Positions 14,468-22,833 of a stretch of 24,055 nucleotides of DNA are shown here, one piece after another (the first letter of the stretch is position 1; each line of letters begins with the position of its first letter). Where the stretch lies: the IMG/VR virus record IMGVR_UViG_3300035633_000378, positions 1-24,055 of that record; one strand, 5' to 3'. Made by a program: the position numbers and the translations under genes. The notes under the pieces were generated by a model, which did no database searches, had not been told where the DNA came from, and was given only the letters and a program-made list of their open reading frames with translations. The DNA is from a virus.

Positions 14468-15204
14468 TGACTGCCCCCACGCTCCCGCCCCCGGACGGCG
14501 GCGTTGATTCCGAGATCCAGAAGTTCGTCCCCGGTCCCCTCGTCGCGCTCTACGAGCTCGACCTGTCGGAGATCATCGACTCCGGCCCGACGCTCCACTT
14601 CACCCCGGACGTCCACCCCGACGGCGCGTTTCTCCGCTGGGGCACGAAGGTCTACGTCCCCGTCCCGATCCAGGCCGAGGGCTATGACATGGACTCGAGG
14701 GGCGCGGTCCCCCAGCCCTTGATCCGCGTCGCGAACGTCTCAGGGATCCTGCTCCCGATCCTCGAGGAGACGCAGCACCTACGCGGCGCCACGCTTACCC
14801 GCTACCTCCTGATCTCGGACTGGCTCGTAGACGGCGCCGACCCTCATGCGGACTGGTGGATCCGTCGGGACCAGCATCGGATCGAGCAGATGGCCTCGAT
14901 GAACCCCGAATGGATCGAGTTTCGCCTGACGGCGGCGATGGACCGCGGGGACGAGAAGACGCCCGGACGCCAGGTCGTGCGCGACCTCTGCCTCTGGACG
15001 TATCGGGTCTGGGACGGCGCCGCCTGGGACTACAGTCGGGCGACGTGCCCCTACCAGGGGAGCGCCATGTTCGAGGCCGACGACTCCACGACGACGAACG
15101 AAGGGGAAGACGTATGCAGCAAGCGACTATCGGGGTGCCGGGCCCGCTACGGTACAGATCCCGTCCCGTTCGGGGGGTTCCCCGGAAGTGGGCAGCGGCG
15201 CTAG
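14467..15204 (+). CDS. Minor tail protein L (lambda gpL-like, Fe-S type)
   Basis: The 245-residue protein starts at the ATG overlapping the M stop. It has the gpL-like N-terminal beta domain (LVALYELDLSEI near residue 25, GAFLRWGTKVYVP near 53) and a C-terminal domain with four cysteines: Cys175 in DLCLW, Cys194 in ATCPY, and Cys217 and Cys224 in VCSKRLSGC. The family's C-terminal domain binds a [4Fe-4S] cluster through such cysteines, and the short motif GGFPG ends the protein. All four ligands are kept. The K gene starts inside its 3' end, a 91-base overlap that covers the last cluster cysteines. Confidence 0.88.
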   Translation: MTAPTLPPPDGGVDSEIQKFVPGPLVALYELDLSEIIDSGPTLHFTPDVHPDGAFLRWGTKVYVPVPIQAEGYDMDSRGAVPQPLIRVANVSGILLPILEETQHLRGATLTRYLLISDWLVDGADPHADWWIRRDQHRIEQMASMNPEWIEFRLTAAMDRGDEKTPGRQVVRDLCLWTYRVWDGAAWDYSRATCPYQGSAMFEADDSTTTNEGEDVCSKRLSGCRARYGTDPVPFGGFPGSGQRR

Positions 15205-15893
15205 CGCAGCTCGGCCGGGAGGCGGAGCGTCACCCCGCCCATGAGCTCGTCGCGTTCCTGTGGGACGAGTATGAGGGCGTCCGTCTGGAGATCCTGGAGA
15301 ACGAGAGCCCGAACCCGGCCGTTTGCTTTCGGGTCGAGGGCGGCATTCCGGCGGGCGTCGGGGTGATTGCTCACACTCACCCGATCGGTCTCGAGTTCCC
15401 GTCGGAGCTCGACCAGGCGCAGCAGATCGCGACAGGGAAGCCGTGGGCGATCGTGCCCCGAGGCGGGAAGCCGTTCATGTGGGGCGACACGTTGGCGCCC
15501 GAGGATCTCCGCAATCGCCCCTTTCGGTGGGGCGTGACGGACTGTTGGAGCGCCGTCCGCGACGGCCTCCGCGAGCTCTTCATGGAGAGGGTGGGGAACT
15601 ACCCTCGGGCGTGGCAGTTTTGGACGCACCTGGACTCCGCCCCGTTCGAGCAAAACCTACGCGCCGAGGGGTTCACGATCGTCTCGGAGGATCCCTCCCG
15701 CGCCATCCCCGGCGACGTTGTCCTCCTGAAACTCCGGAGCGCGGTCTACAACCACGCCGCGCTCGTCGTGGACGAGAACACGATCTATCACCACCTGGCA
15801 GGGCCGAAGCCGTTCGACCCGACCTATCTCCCCAGGGTGGAGGCCCTCGACCGCTATGCCGCGTTCCCTCTCGCCGTCTGCCGCCGTCTGTAG
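15114..15893 (+). CDS. Tail tip peptidase (lambda gpK-like): JAMM plus NlpC/P60
   Basis: This 259-residue protein combines two enzyme domains. The first has the JAMM/MPN+ motif HTHP, then seven residues to SELD (His87, His89, Ser97, Asp100), with Glu44 in HELVAFL as likely proton acceptor. The second is an NlpC/P60 peptidase: TDCWSAVRDG with the nucleophile Cys144, YNHAALVV with His214, and a polar third residue in IYHHLAG. In lambda-like phages this protein processes tail tip components and may degrade peptidoglycan on entry. The ATG at 15114 has AAGGGGAAGA before it; no later start would keep the JAMM domain, so the 91-base overlap with L is accepted. Confidence 0.85.
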   Translation: MQQATIGVPGPLRYRSRPVRGVPRKWAAALAQLGREAERHPAHELVAFLWDEYEGVRLEILENESPNPAVCFRVEGGIPAGVGVIAHTHPIGLEFPSELDQAQQIATGKPWAIVPRGGKPFMWGDTLAPEDLRNRPFRWGVTDCWSAVRDGLRELFMERVGNYPRAWQFWTHLDSAPFEQNLRAEGFTIVSEDPSRAIPGDVVLLKLRSAVYNHAALVVDENTIYHHLAGPKPFDPTYLPRVEALDRYAAFPLAVCRRL

Positions 15894-18800
15894 CCTGCGC
15901 CTTGAGGGTGCCCTCGAGGAGATTGTGGGGTCGAGCTCGCTGGAGCTCGCGGTCTCGAGTCCGTCGGAGGCGGTCCGGGCGCTCTGCGTCCAGTTCCCGC
16001 GCGCTCGGCGCGTGATCGACGGCGCCGAGTGGCTCGTCGAGGTGGACGGAGAGCCGGTCGATCTCCAGGCGCTCGTCGCCGTCCGCCCGATGAGCGAGGT
16101 CGCGCTCCGCCCCGCGCTCGCTGGCGCGGCCGACGGGAAGGCGGGTCCGGCGAAACTGATCCTGGGCTCGCTCCTGATCTTCGCCGCGTTCGCCGGGGCC
16201 GCGGCTCTGGGCGGCGTTCAGTTGGCGGGGCAGCTCGGCGGCGGGACGGCGCTGAAACTCGGCCTCACGGCGAAGTTCTTGGGCGTCTCGCTGGGCACCT
16301 ACGCGAAACTCGGCGCCCTCGTCGCCCTCTCGGGCATCGTCCGCACAATGCAGCCGTCCCCGAACACGGACTGGAGCGATCTCGAAAACGACCCGCCCTC
16401 GTTTACGTTCGGCTCGATCGGACAGCAGGTATTCCAGGGCGCCCCGATCCCGATCGCCTACGGCGAGGCCGCGGCCGGATCCGTCCAGGTCTCCGTCTTC
16501 GAAAGGACGATCGAGAAGTACGGGAGCGTCGGAGGCTCCCCGTTCAAAACCGAGTACACCTACGAGAGCGAGATCCAGCCCCTCGACGTGATCTCCGAGG
16601 GTCCGATCGACGGAATCGTGGACGGTCTCCAGGGGGTGTTCTTCGGCGACCAGCGGGTGAACGCCGTCGAGGGCGGCGAGAACTTCCCCAACGTCGATCT
16701 AATCGAGCGAAAGGGCGTCGCGCACGACGACGACGACGGCGGCGCCGCTGCGGCGCTCGGTCGGCCGACCGATGTCGGCCTCACTATTCGCTACGACAAT
16801 AACACGACCTCCGACGAGGGCGCCGTCGAGTGGACCGTCACGGACCCGGCCGTCGATGAAACCTGGGCGACCGTCACGATCGGACCCGTCTACCAAAACG
16901 TCCTCGGAGATCTCGGCGGCGGCGAGATTCACTTCGACATGGAGATCCGCCCCTCCGGCGGGTCGTGGCAGGGCGCCATCGCCCCGAATCACTGGGATCA
17001 GTTTTGGGGCTCGAACGGCTGGTACTACGCCCTCGAGGAGGACGGAGACGAGGTCTGGATCGGGAACTCCGCGGCCGGGAGCGGGGGCGGGCGTGGAGGC
17101 CGTCCGGGGGGCATCTGGGCGCGCTGGTGGGTCGTCCACGACGGAGCTCTGCCGGACGGCGACCTCGATCACGGCGATCAGGTCACCGGCTACGTGGAGG
17201 TCGGCCTCTCCAACTCCCAGACGGTCCCGCCGACGACGTGGCACAAGTTCCCCGCCGTGGGGCTCTTCCGCGAGGACTACACGGCCGACGCGACGCTTCA
17301 CGGGTCAATGCCGGGACCGACGGCCCGCGGCGTCGCGAAGTGCGAGCGGATGATCGGCTACACGGAGATCCCCGGATGGACGGACACGGATGAGGTCTGG
17401 GTCCGCGTCGGGCATGAGGGCGCGACCGAGTACCCGGGTAAGACCTTCTACGCCGTCACCTCGATCGGGGGTATCGGGAATTGGCGCAACAATCTTTTCT
17501 GGGGAATGTGGAGCGAACACTACAACGAAGTCGCCTGGGTCACGGAGCCGATGGACGTCGTCCTTAAGAGCGGACCCCTCTCGCACTACGGCTCCCCGCC
17601 CTACGATGTCAGGGTGAAGGCCCTCGTAAGGACCGACGAGGACACCCCCGCGAACTGGTCGAACACCGGGATCCTAAAGCGCCACACGGAGATTATCCGC
17701 ACGCCAACGACGATGCCTTACTCCGCGACCGCGAACCTCACGATCCCGGCGTCCGCGACCGACGGCCAGAACCCGCGGCGGGCCTACCGGATGCGGGGGC
17801 GGACCGTCCGGATCCCGTCCAACTACAACCCGACGACGAGGGTCTACACGGGAACCTGGGACGGCCTCTACGCCGCCGACGAGGCGTGGACGGACAATCC
17901 CGCCTGGTGCCTCCTCGACTACCTGACCGCCACCCGCTACGGGATGGGGCTCGCGGACGATCAGATTGACAAGTGGAGTCTCTACGAGTGCGCGCAGCGA
18001 TGCGACGAGAGCGTCTTCGCCTACCCCTCCGGAACGGAGCCCCGCTACCGATTCGGCCACGTCTTCCAGAAGCGGGAGGACGCCCTCGCCATCGCGACCG
18101 CCATCGCTTCGGCCATGGATGTAACGCTCTTCTGGGCCGACGGGCGGGTCTACTTCTCGCAGAACGCTCCTCGAGATCCCGTCCGGATCTTCTCTCCCGC
18201 CAACGTCGTCGCGGGAGAGTTCTCCTATTCTGGCGCGTCGATGCAAGCGACGAAGAGCGTCGCCCTGGTGGGCTGGGTCGATCCCGCCGATCCCTTCGAT
18301 GAGCGCGTCGCCACGGTCGAGCGCCCTTTCGTCGAGTCCCGATTCGGGCGCCGGACGCTTGAGATTCAGGCGATGGGCGCGATCTCCGAGGGGCAGGCCC
18401 TCCGGAAGGGGCGGCTCGAACTCCTCTCGGCCGAACATGAGAGCGAGATCGTCACGTTCCGCCTCTCGCTGGCCGAGATGAACCTGGCCCCCGGCGACAT
18501 CGTCGCGATCTCCGACCCCGCCCGGACGACGGCGCGCCTCGCGGGCCGCATCGCCGGATGGCGCTCGTTCGGGACGGAGATCACGGCGGACAAGTTTGTA
18601 AGCGCAAACGAAGCCTCGGACGGAGACGAGCTCTGGATCCTCTACACGGACGGGTCGCTCCACTCCGAGACCCTCGACGGGTTCACCGGGGGAAACGGCC
18701 TGACCGTCGATACCGGATTCGACGAGGCCCGCCTCCGCGAGGGCATGCCGTGGATGATCGCGGCGCCGTCGCTCGAGACGTGGCGCGTCGTCTCGAGCGA

Positions 18801-19530
18801 GGACGCGGGGGATTCCCAGTTTGTCATCGAGGCGCATCGGGTCTACCCCGACCTCTGGACGGAGATCGAGGACTACGCGGATCAGGGATCGCCGCTCTCG
18901 CCCGCGCTCCCGTCGGCGCCCCCGAATCCGGGGATCTCGACGTGGAACTGGCAGCTCTACTACTCCGACGAGCTCGACACCGTCCACGCCTCGCTCTCGG
19001 TCCGTTGTAACCTGGTGACGGACGCCCAGGCCACGCGCCCGGACTGGGTCGAGTTCGAGCCGGACGCCGCCGACGCCGCCGCGTTCGCGCGGGGCTTCTA
19101 CGAGTTCGGACCGGCGGGCGGGGAGATCGACCTCCTCTCGATCCCGTCCGGATGGAACGTTGCGGGCCAGATCCGGGGCTGGGACATGGCGAGGACCGCC
19201 GCGAGCGCCTGGGTCGCGACCGGGCAGGGCGACGTCGATCTCTCGAGCCCGACTCCAGGGGCGCTGGTCTTCTCGAGAGAGATCCAGAACGAAGAGGATG
19301 GGACCGTTACCATCCTGGTGGATTGGAATGCGGCGTCGGGGGCGGACTGGTACGTCGCCATCGCCTCGCATAACGGCGAGACCGTGGAGGATGCCCGATG
19401 GAGGGTCGAACCCGACTATCGACGCGCGCAGTTCACCTGGGAGGCGGGGGAGACGGACTACACGATCCGGATCGTCGGCCGGAACGCGAACCGGATCGGC
19501 GGCGCCGCCGCCTCGACCTATACGCCCTGA
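15856..19530 (+). CDS. Tail tip fusion: gpI-like domain plus gpJ-like host specificity protein
   Basis: The 1224-residue protein starts inside the K gene (ATG 15856, GGAGG at 15839-15843). Residues about 1-225 match lambda gpI: PSEAVRALCVQFPRARRVI near 36, a hydrophobic Ala/Gly/Leu segment (100-165), then FQGAPIPIAYGEAAAGSV near 193-210. From about residue 240 the gpJ part begins with LDVISEGPIDGIVDGLQGVF. It continues with tail-hub and fibronectin-like regions and YGMGLADDQIDKWSLY and DVTLFWADGRVYFSQ, typical for J-type hubs. The product forms the central fibre that recognises the receptor. I and J are usually separate genes. The C-terminus overlaps the next gene by 133 bases. Confidence 0.88.
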   Translation: MPRSLSPSAAVCSLRLEGALEEIVGSSSLELAVSSPSEAVRALCVQFPRARRVIDGAEWLVEVDGEPVDLQALVAVRPMSEVALRPALAGAADGKAGPAKLILGSLLIFAAFAGAAALGGVQLAGQLGGGTALKLGLTAKFLGVSLGTYAKLGALVALSGIVRTMQPSPNTDWSDLENDPPSFTFGSIGQQVFQGAPIPIAYGEAAAGSVQVSVFERTIEKYGSVGGSPFKTEYTYESEIQPLDVISEGPIDGIVDGLQGVFFGDQRVNAVEGGENFPNVDLIERKGVAHDDDDGGAAAALGRPTDVGLTIRYDNNTTSDEGAVEWTVTDPAVDETWATVTIGPVYQNVLGDLGGGEIHFDMEIRPSGGSWQGAIAPNHWDQFWGSNGWYYALEEDGDEVWIGNSAAGSGGGRGGRPGGIWARWWVVHDGALPDGDLDHGDQVTGYVEVGLSNSQTVPPTTWHKFPAVGLFREDYTADATLHGSMPGPTARGVAKCERMIGYTEIPGWTDTDEVWVRVGHEGATEYPGKTFYAVTSIGGIGNWRNNLFWGMWSEHYNEVAWVTEPMDVVLKSGPLSHYGSPPYDVRVKALVRTDEDTPANWSNTGILKRHTEIIRTPTTMPYSATANLTIPASATDGQNPRRAYRMRGRTVRIPSNYNPTTRVYTGTWDGLYAADEAWTDNPAWCLLDYLTATRYGMGLADDQIDKWSLYECAQRCDESVFAYPSGTEPRYRFGHVFQKREDALAIATAIASAMDVTLFWADGRVYFSQNAPRDPVRIFSPANVVAGEFSYSGASMQATKSVALVGWVDPADPFDERVATVERPFVESRFGRRTLEIQAMGAISEGQALRKGRLELLSAEHESEIVTFRLSLAEMNLAPGDIVAISDPARTTARLAGRIAGWRSFGTEITADKFVSANEASDGDELWILYTDGSLHSETLDGFTGGNGLTVDTGFDEARLREGMPWMIAAPSLETWRVVSSEDAGDSQFVIEAHRVYPDLWTEIEDYADQGSPLSPALPSAPPNPGISTWNWQLYYSDELDTVHASLSVRCNLVTDAQATRPDWVEFEPDAADAAAFARGFYEFGPAGGEIDLLSIPSGWNVAGQIRGWDMARTAASAWVATGQGDVDLSSPTPGALVFSREIQNEEDGTVTILVDWNAASGADWYVAIASHNGETVEDARWRVEPDYRRAQFTWEAGETDYTIRIVGRNANRIGGAAASTYTP

Positions 19531-20483
19531 TCGCGCTGGCGCTGCTCGCGCCGCTCGAGGCCGCGGCCCAACTGCTCGAGATCCCGGCGTCGATCACGAT
19601 CTTCGACGACTCGGACACCCTCCAGGAGAAGTTCGACGCGGGATCTCTGGGCGGCGGGGACCTGGACTGCGCCACGACGCCCGGGTCGTGCGTCCTCCTG
19701 AACCCGACGACCGACGGCCTCTGCATCGGCGACGACCAGGGCCAGAGCTCGACGTGCGCGATCTACCTGGACTCGAGCGGCTCGATCACCCTGAACGTGC
19801 CGGGGGCGGGGCTCCCGACGACGCCCTCGCTTACGGAGGGCGAGTCGTGGACGTTCGAAGAGTCCCAGAACGCCCCAGGCTCGGAGCGGGTCCGGCTCTA
19901 CGTCCCCGACGATCTCGAGTATGACGTCGATGTGAATCTCGCCCGCCTGGAGGCGCCGCTCGCGATTGCGCCCGTCGTCCAGGACTACGGGAGGCACCCC
20001 GCGACGGCCTGGTGGAACGCCCAGACTCTCACCTCGCCGTTCATCGGGTCGGACGCGCTCCAGCTGCCATCCGGCGCGGTCGTCACGGTCGAAATCGTGG
20101 GCTCGTTCCTGATCCGCGACACGGCCACGGTCCCCGGATTTTACGGGATGACCCTGAACCCCTACACGACCGACGTCGGAAACGGTCTCCTCTGGCAGTA
20201 CCTGAATGACACGGTCATGGAGTGCGGCGTCTACGTGACGACGGCGCCCTCGACGGCCTCCTACACCTGCACCTATCGGGATATCACGCTCGGGACCGCG
20301 AGCTCGGGGAGCCTGGTCTCGCTCTACTTCGAAGTCCTCCCGATCGCGCCCTCACCCTCGACGCATCGGATCCCAGGCCAATACGATTTCACCGCCCCTG
20401 GCACGCACGACGGAACCGGCTCGAGCCCCGGCAGCGCCAACGTCGGGGCGCGATCGGAGATCCGCGTATGGGTGCAGCAGTGA
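19398..20483 (+). CDS. Putative exported, cysteine-containing protein downstream of J
   Basis: The ATG at 19398 is supported by GGAGG at 19386-19390 with a 7-base spacer, although it lies in the J gene. The first 40 residues are polar and end with five arginines (34-38), followed by a hydrophobic stretch LYALIALALLA (41-51) and a cleavage site AAA/Q (55-58), so this is a signal peptide with an unusually long n-region. The mature part (about 300 residues) is acidic and beta-rich, with cysteines in LDCATTPGSCVLL and STCAIYLDS. No known domain is recognised. It may be a tail-tip accessory or an exported protein. The translation start could be a non-ATG closer to the arginines, but I see none with a good ribosome site. 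Confidence 0.68.
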   Translation: MEGRTRLSTRAVHLGGGGDGLHDPDRRPEREPDRRRRRLDLYALIALALLAPLEAAAQLLEIPASITIFDDSDTLQEKFDAGSLGGGDLDCATTPGSCVLLNPTTDGLCIGDDQGQSSTCAIYLDSSGSITLNVPGAGLPTTPSLTEGESWTFEESQNAPGSERVRLYVPDDLEYDVDVNLARLEAPLAIAPVVQDYGRHPATAWWNAQTLTSPFIGSDALQLPSGAVVTVEIVGSFLIRDTATVPGFYGMTLNPYTTDVGNGLLWQYLNDTVMECGVYVTTAPSTASYTCTYRDITLGTASSGSLVSLYFEVLPIAPSPSTHRIPGQYDFTAPGTHDGTGSSPGSANVGARSEIRVWVQQ

Positions 20484-22243
20484 ATCGCGCCGCGCTCCTC
20501 CTCGCCCTGGTCGTCCCGAGTCTCGCGTGGGCCGGGGGCTGGAATGCCCTCGAGCCCCCGCCGCGCTCGTTCGTTCTCCTCATGTCGGACGACCTCTCGG
20601 CGCGCCAGTACGCCGACGTCGCCGCCGCAATCGGGACGGCGCCCGAGGTCGAGATCACCGCCCCGCGCCTGGACGCGATGGCTGCGTCGGGCGTGGCCGG
20701 GGCGATCCACGTCTATCCCCAATGCTTCATTACGCGCGCGTCTCTGATGCAGGACGTGAACCAGGTCGAGTCGGGACTGTGGAACATCCAAAACGCCGCC
20801 TCGAGGCGGGAGGGCACGCTCGCGGAGAACGTCTGCGACCTCGTCGAGGGGTTCGACGAGTGCGGCACGTTCGGGAAACAGGCCTGGGTCGTCTCCGAGG
20901 GCTACTGCGACGACGACGGGAGCGGGTGTCTGGACGATTCGGAGTGTTCGGGAACGTGCGTCCTGACGTGGCCGAACTACTCCCAGCAGGCCCGCGGAGG
21001 ATGGGGCACCGTCGAGGGTCGCAACGGCGCGAACCCCTCGAGCCTCGCCCACTGGACCGCGTGGGATCAGCGGAGCGCGACCCGGACCGACCCCGTCACG
21101 TTCTCGGCCGGGATCACCCCGGAGACCGGCTACCTCGACCAGCGGATGACGGACGATTTCGCCGCCTGGTGGAGCTCGCACGCGGGGCGCCGCCGCTTTG
21201 CCTGGGTCTCGACCCATCAGGCTCATAGCCCGCACCACGTCCCCGGCACCTCGAGCGATTGCACGGACACGGCCGACGAGTGCGTCCAGGCCCACGGGAC
21301 CGATCTCGACGCTCGAGTTCTCGGCGGGATCCTCGACGCCGTGGCGGACGACCCCCGCACTTGCGTCGTCTACGTTTCGGATAATGGGCATTTTGGGAAG
21401 TTCAATCCCACGCAGGACGGAACCCGGTCGCCGCTCGTCCTCTCGGAGGGGTGCCTCCGTGGAGCTCCGACCCCCACGCTCGGCGCGACCTGGGATCTCG
21501 ACGATTTGGGGCGCCTCATCCGCGAGATCGCGGGCGCGGCGCCGCGGAGCTCGACCCGCGCGAGCTCGGCGTATGACGCCAGATATGACGGCGGGACGAG
21601 ACTCGTCGATGCGGCCGACCTGGGCGGGGCGCTCTGGGGGCGCTGCCGCTCTCGAGACTGTGCGGCCCGCACCGCCCACCCTGGAATCTACCGCTGGGTC
21701 GTGGGTCGCGAGATCGTGACGAACGCGACGCATCAGCTGGAGATCACCGCGAACGCCGACCTCCTGACCCCTGAGCTCCATGCGATGTGGCTCACGACGG
21801 ACTCGGCGCAGACGGATGTCTGCGCGGGCGACTGCGCGGGGAATCTCACCGGGGGCGATCTGGCGTCCTACCAGGAACTCCTCGCCATGGCCGCGCGGCA
21901 TCGGGCGCACCGGGCGGGAGCGGTACCGAACATCGACCCGGAGGTCTCGCTCACGACGGTCTCGACCGGGCAGAGCGTCTCCCTGCGAACCGATCTCTCG
22001 GTCGGCGCCGACTCCTGGGCCACGGCGCCCCAGCCTACCTATGTTCTCTGCGATCTGAACGTGACAGACTACGGCGACGTGACAGCCGGGGGGCAGATGT
22101 CGGGCCTCGATGCGGATCACACGGTCGGACTCGGCTCCTATACCTGGTTCACGACCGGCGCGAAGACCTTCTCGGGTTCCTGCTGGGACTCGCGAGACCC
22201 GTCGAACGTGGCGACCGTGAACGAGCTCGTCACGGTCGAATAG
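20468..22243 (+). CDS. Sulfatase-superfamily protein with signal peptide
   Basis: A 591-residue protein with a Sec-type signal peptide (LLLALVVPSLAWA/G, cleavage near 22) and GGAGA at 20456-20460 before the ATG. The order of conserved sites is that of sulfatases in the alkaline phosphatase superfamily: MSDDL with metal ligands Asp41-Asp42, APRLDAMAASGV (65-76, like TPNLDRLAAEGV), CFITR (Cys86-Arg90) at the place of the formylglycine motif CxPSR, GTFGKQAW with Lys137 (like the GKWH motif), THQAHSPHH (His253), and YVSDNGHFGK (Asp305-Asn306, Lys311). It would hydrolyse a sulfate ester outside the cytoplasm. The proline of CxPSR is Ile88, which may prevent formylglycine formation. Residues 147-164 form a Cys/Asp-rich insert. 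The C-terminal 150 residues are probably a beta domain for binding. Confidence 0.8.
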   Translation: MGAAVNRAALLLALVVPSLAWAGGWNALEPPPRSFVLLMSDDLSARQYADVAAAIGTAPEVEITAPRLDAMAASGVAGAIHVYPQCFITRASLMQDVNQVESGLWNIQNAASRREGTLAENVCDLVEGFDECGTFGKQAWVVSEGYCDDDGSGCLDDSECSGTCVLTWPNYSQQARGGWGTVEGRNGANPSSLAHWTAWDQRSATRTDPVTFSAGITPETGYLDQRMTDDFAAWWSSHAGRRRFAWVSTHQAHSPHHVPGTSSDCTDTADECVQAHGTDLDARVLGGILDAVADDPRTCVVYVSDNGHFGKFNPTQDGTRSPLVLSEGCLRGAPTPTLGATWDLDDLGRLIREIAGAAPRSSTRASSAYDARYDGGTRLVDAADLGGALWGRCRSRDCAARTAHPGIYRWVVGREIVTNATHQLEITANADLLTPELHAMWLTTDSAQTDVCAGDCAGNLTGGDLASYQELLAMAARHRAHRAGAVPNIDPEVSLTTVSTGQSVSLRTDLSVGADSWATAPQPTYVLCDLNVTDYGDVTAGGQMSGLDADHTVGLGSYTWFTTGAKTFSGSCWDSRDPSNVATVNELVTVE

Positions 22244-22254
22244 GAGAGCCGCCC

Positions 22255-22515
22255 ATGAATCGCCTTCCGATCCTCGTCGCCGTATTCGCCCTCTCCGTGG
22301 CGCTCGCCTGCGTGACCCTCCCATCCGGCGATCGGGAGGTCGATCGGTCGGAGTGCATCCGGACGGCGAACATGGTCGCCGAGGCGGGGCGGCTGGGGTG
22401 CCCCATGATCTCCGAGGATCCCGACGACGTAGAGATCTGCAACGCGAGCGTCGAGACCGCCCGCGGCGCCGCCGTCCTGGGGTGCCAGTTCGCGAAGGAA
22501 CACCCGGATGAATGA
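22255..22515 (+). CDS. Small cysteine-rich lipoprotein
   Basis: AGGAG at 22242-22246 precedes the ATG. The 86-residue product has a hydrophobic N-terminus ending in the lipobox-like VALAC (Cys19), so it is probably lipidated and membrane anchored. The mature part is acidic with four cysteines (34, 49, 62, 77), which could form two disulfides in the periplasm. A small lipoprotein just before a one-TM protein recalls outer-membrane spanins, but spanins usually follow an endolysin, and none is visible here. The alternative is a superinfection-exclusion lipoprotein. It overlaps the next gene by 8 bases. Confidence 0.72.
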   Translation: MNRLPILVAVFALSVALACVTLPSGDREVDRSECIRTANMVAEAGRLGCPMISEDPDDVEICNASVETARGAAVLGCQFAKEHPDE

Positions 22516-22822
22516 GGTGCTCGACGAGCGGATCGAGATCGTCATAGGGCGCCTCGCGCGCGTCCTGCTCGTCGCCACGATCGCCGGAGTCTCCGCAATC
22601 GTCGGGGCCGCGGTTTTTATCACGCGGATCGACATGCGGCTCGCGTTTGTGGAGGAGATGCTACCGACCGTCATCGAGGCCCAGGAGCAGACGAACGCGC
22701 AACTTGCGGCCCTCCGGATCGAGAATCACCGTCTCGGCATTATCATGGCGGAGCAGGAGAGACTCCAACTACAGATCGACCGCGTCGAGTGCATCCAGCG
22801 CGGCGAGAAGAGCTGTCACTAG
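22508..22822 (+). CDS. Single-TM protein with coiled coil (possible i-spanin or holin-like)
   Basis: A 104-residue protein starting in an ATGAATGA overlap with the lipoprotein gene. Residues about 18-39 (ARVLLVATIAGVSAIVGAAV) form one membrane segment with the N-terminus likely inside. The remainder is helical and charged (FVEEMLPTVIEAQEQTNAQL, then ERLQLQIDRVE), so it should be a periplasmic coiled coil, with two cysteines near the end. This topology fits inner-membrane spanins. With the preceding lipoprotein it could make a two-component spanin pair bridging both membranes. Functional assignment is inference from topology. Confidence 0.65.
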   Translation: MNEVLDERIEIVIGRLARVLLVATIAGVSAIVGAAVFITRIDMRLAFVEEMLPTVIEAQEQTNAQLAALRIENHRLGIIMAEQERLQLQIDRVECIQRGEKSCH

Positions 22823-22833
22823 GAGACCGACCC

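Noticed and set aside
17674-19371. Minus-strand ORF of 565 codons over the J gene
   Set aside because: Same antisense effect; composition is arginine-rich and lacks conserved motifs or a start signal.
20324-22324. Minus-strand ORF of 666 codons over the sulfatase-like gene
   Set aside because: Antisense shadow. The plus-strand frame has a signal peptide, a ribosome site and ordered catalytic motifs.
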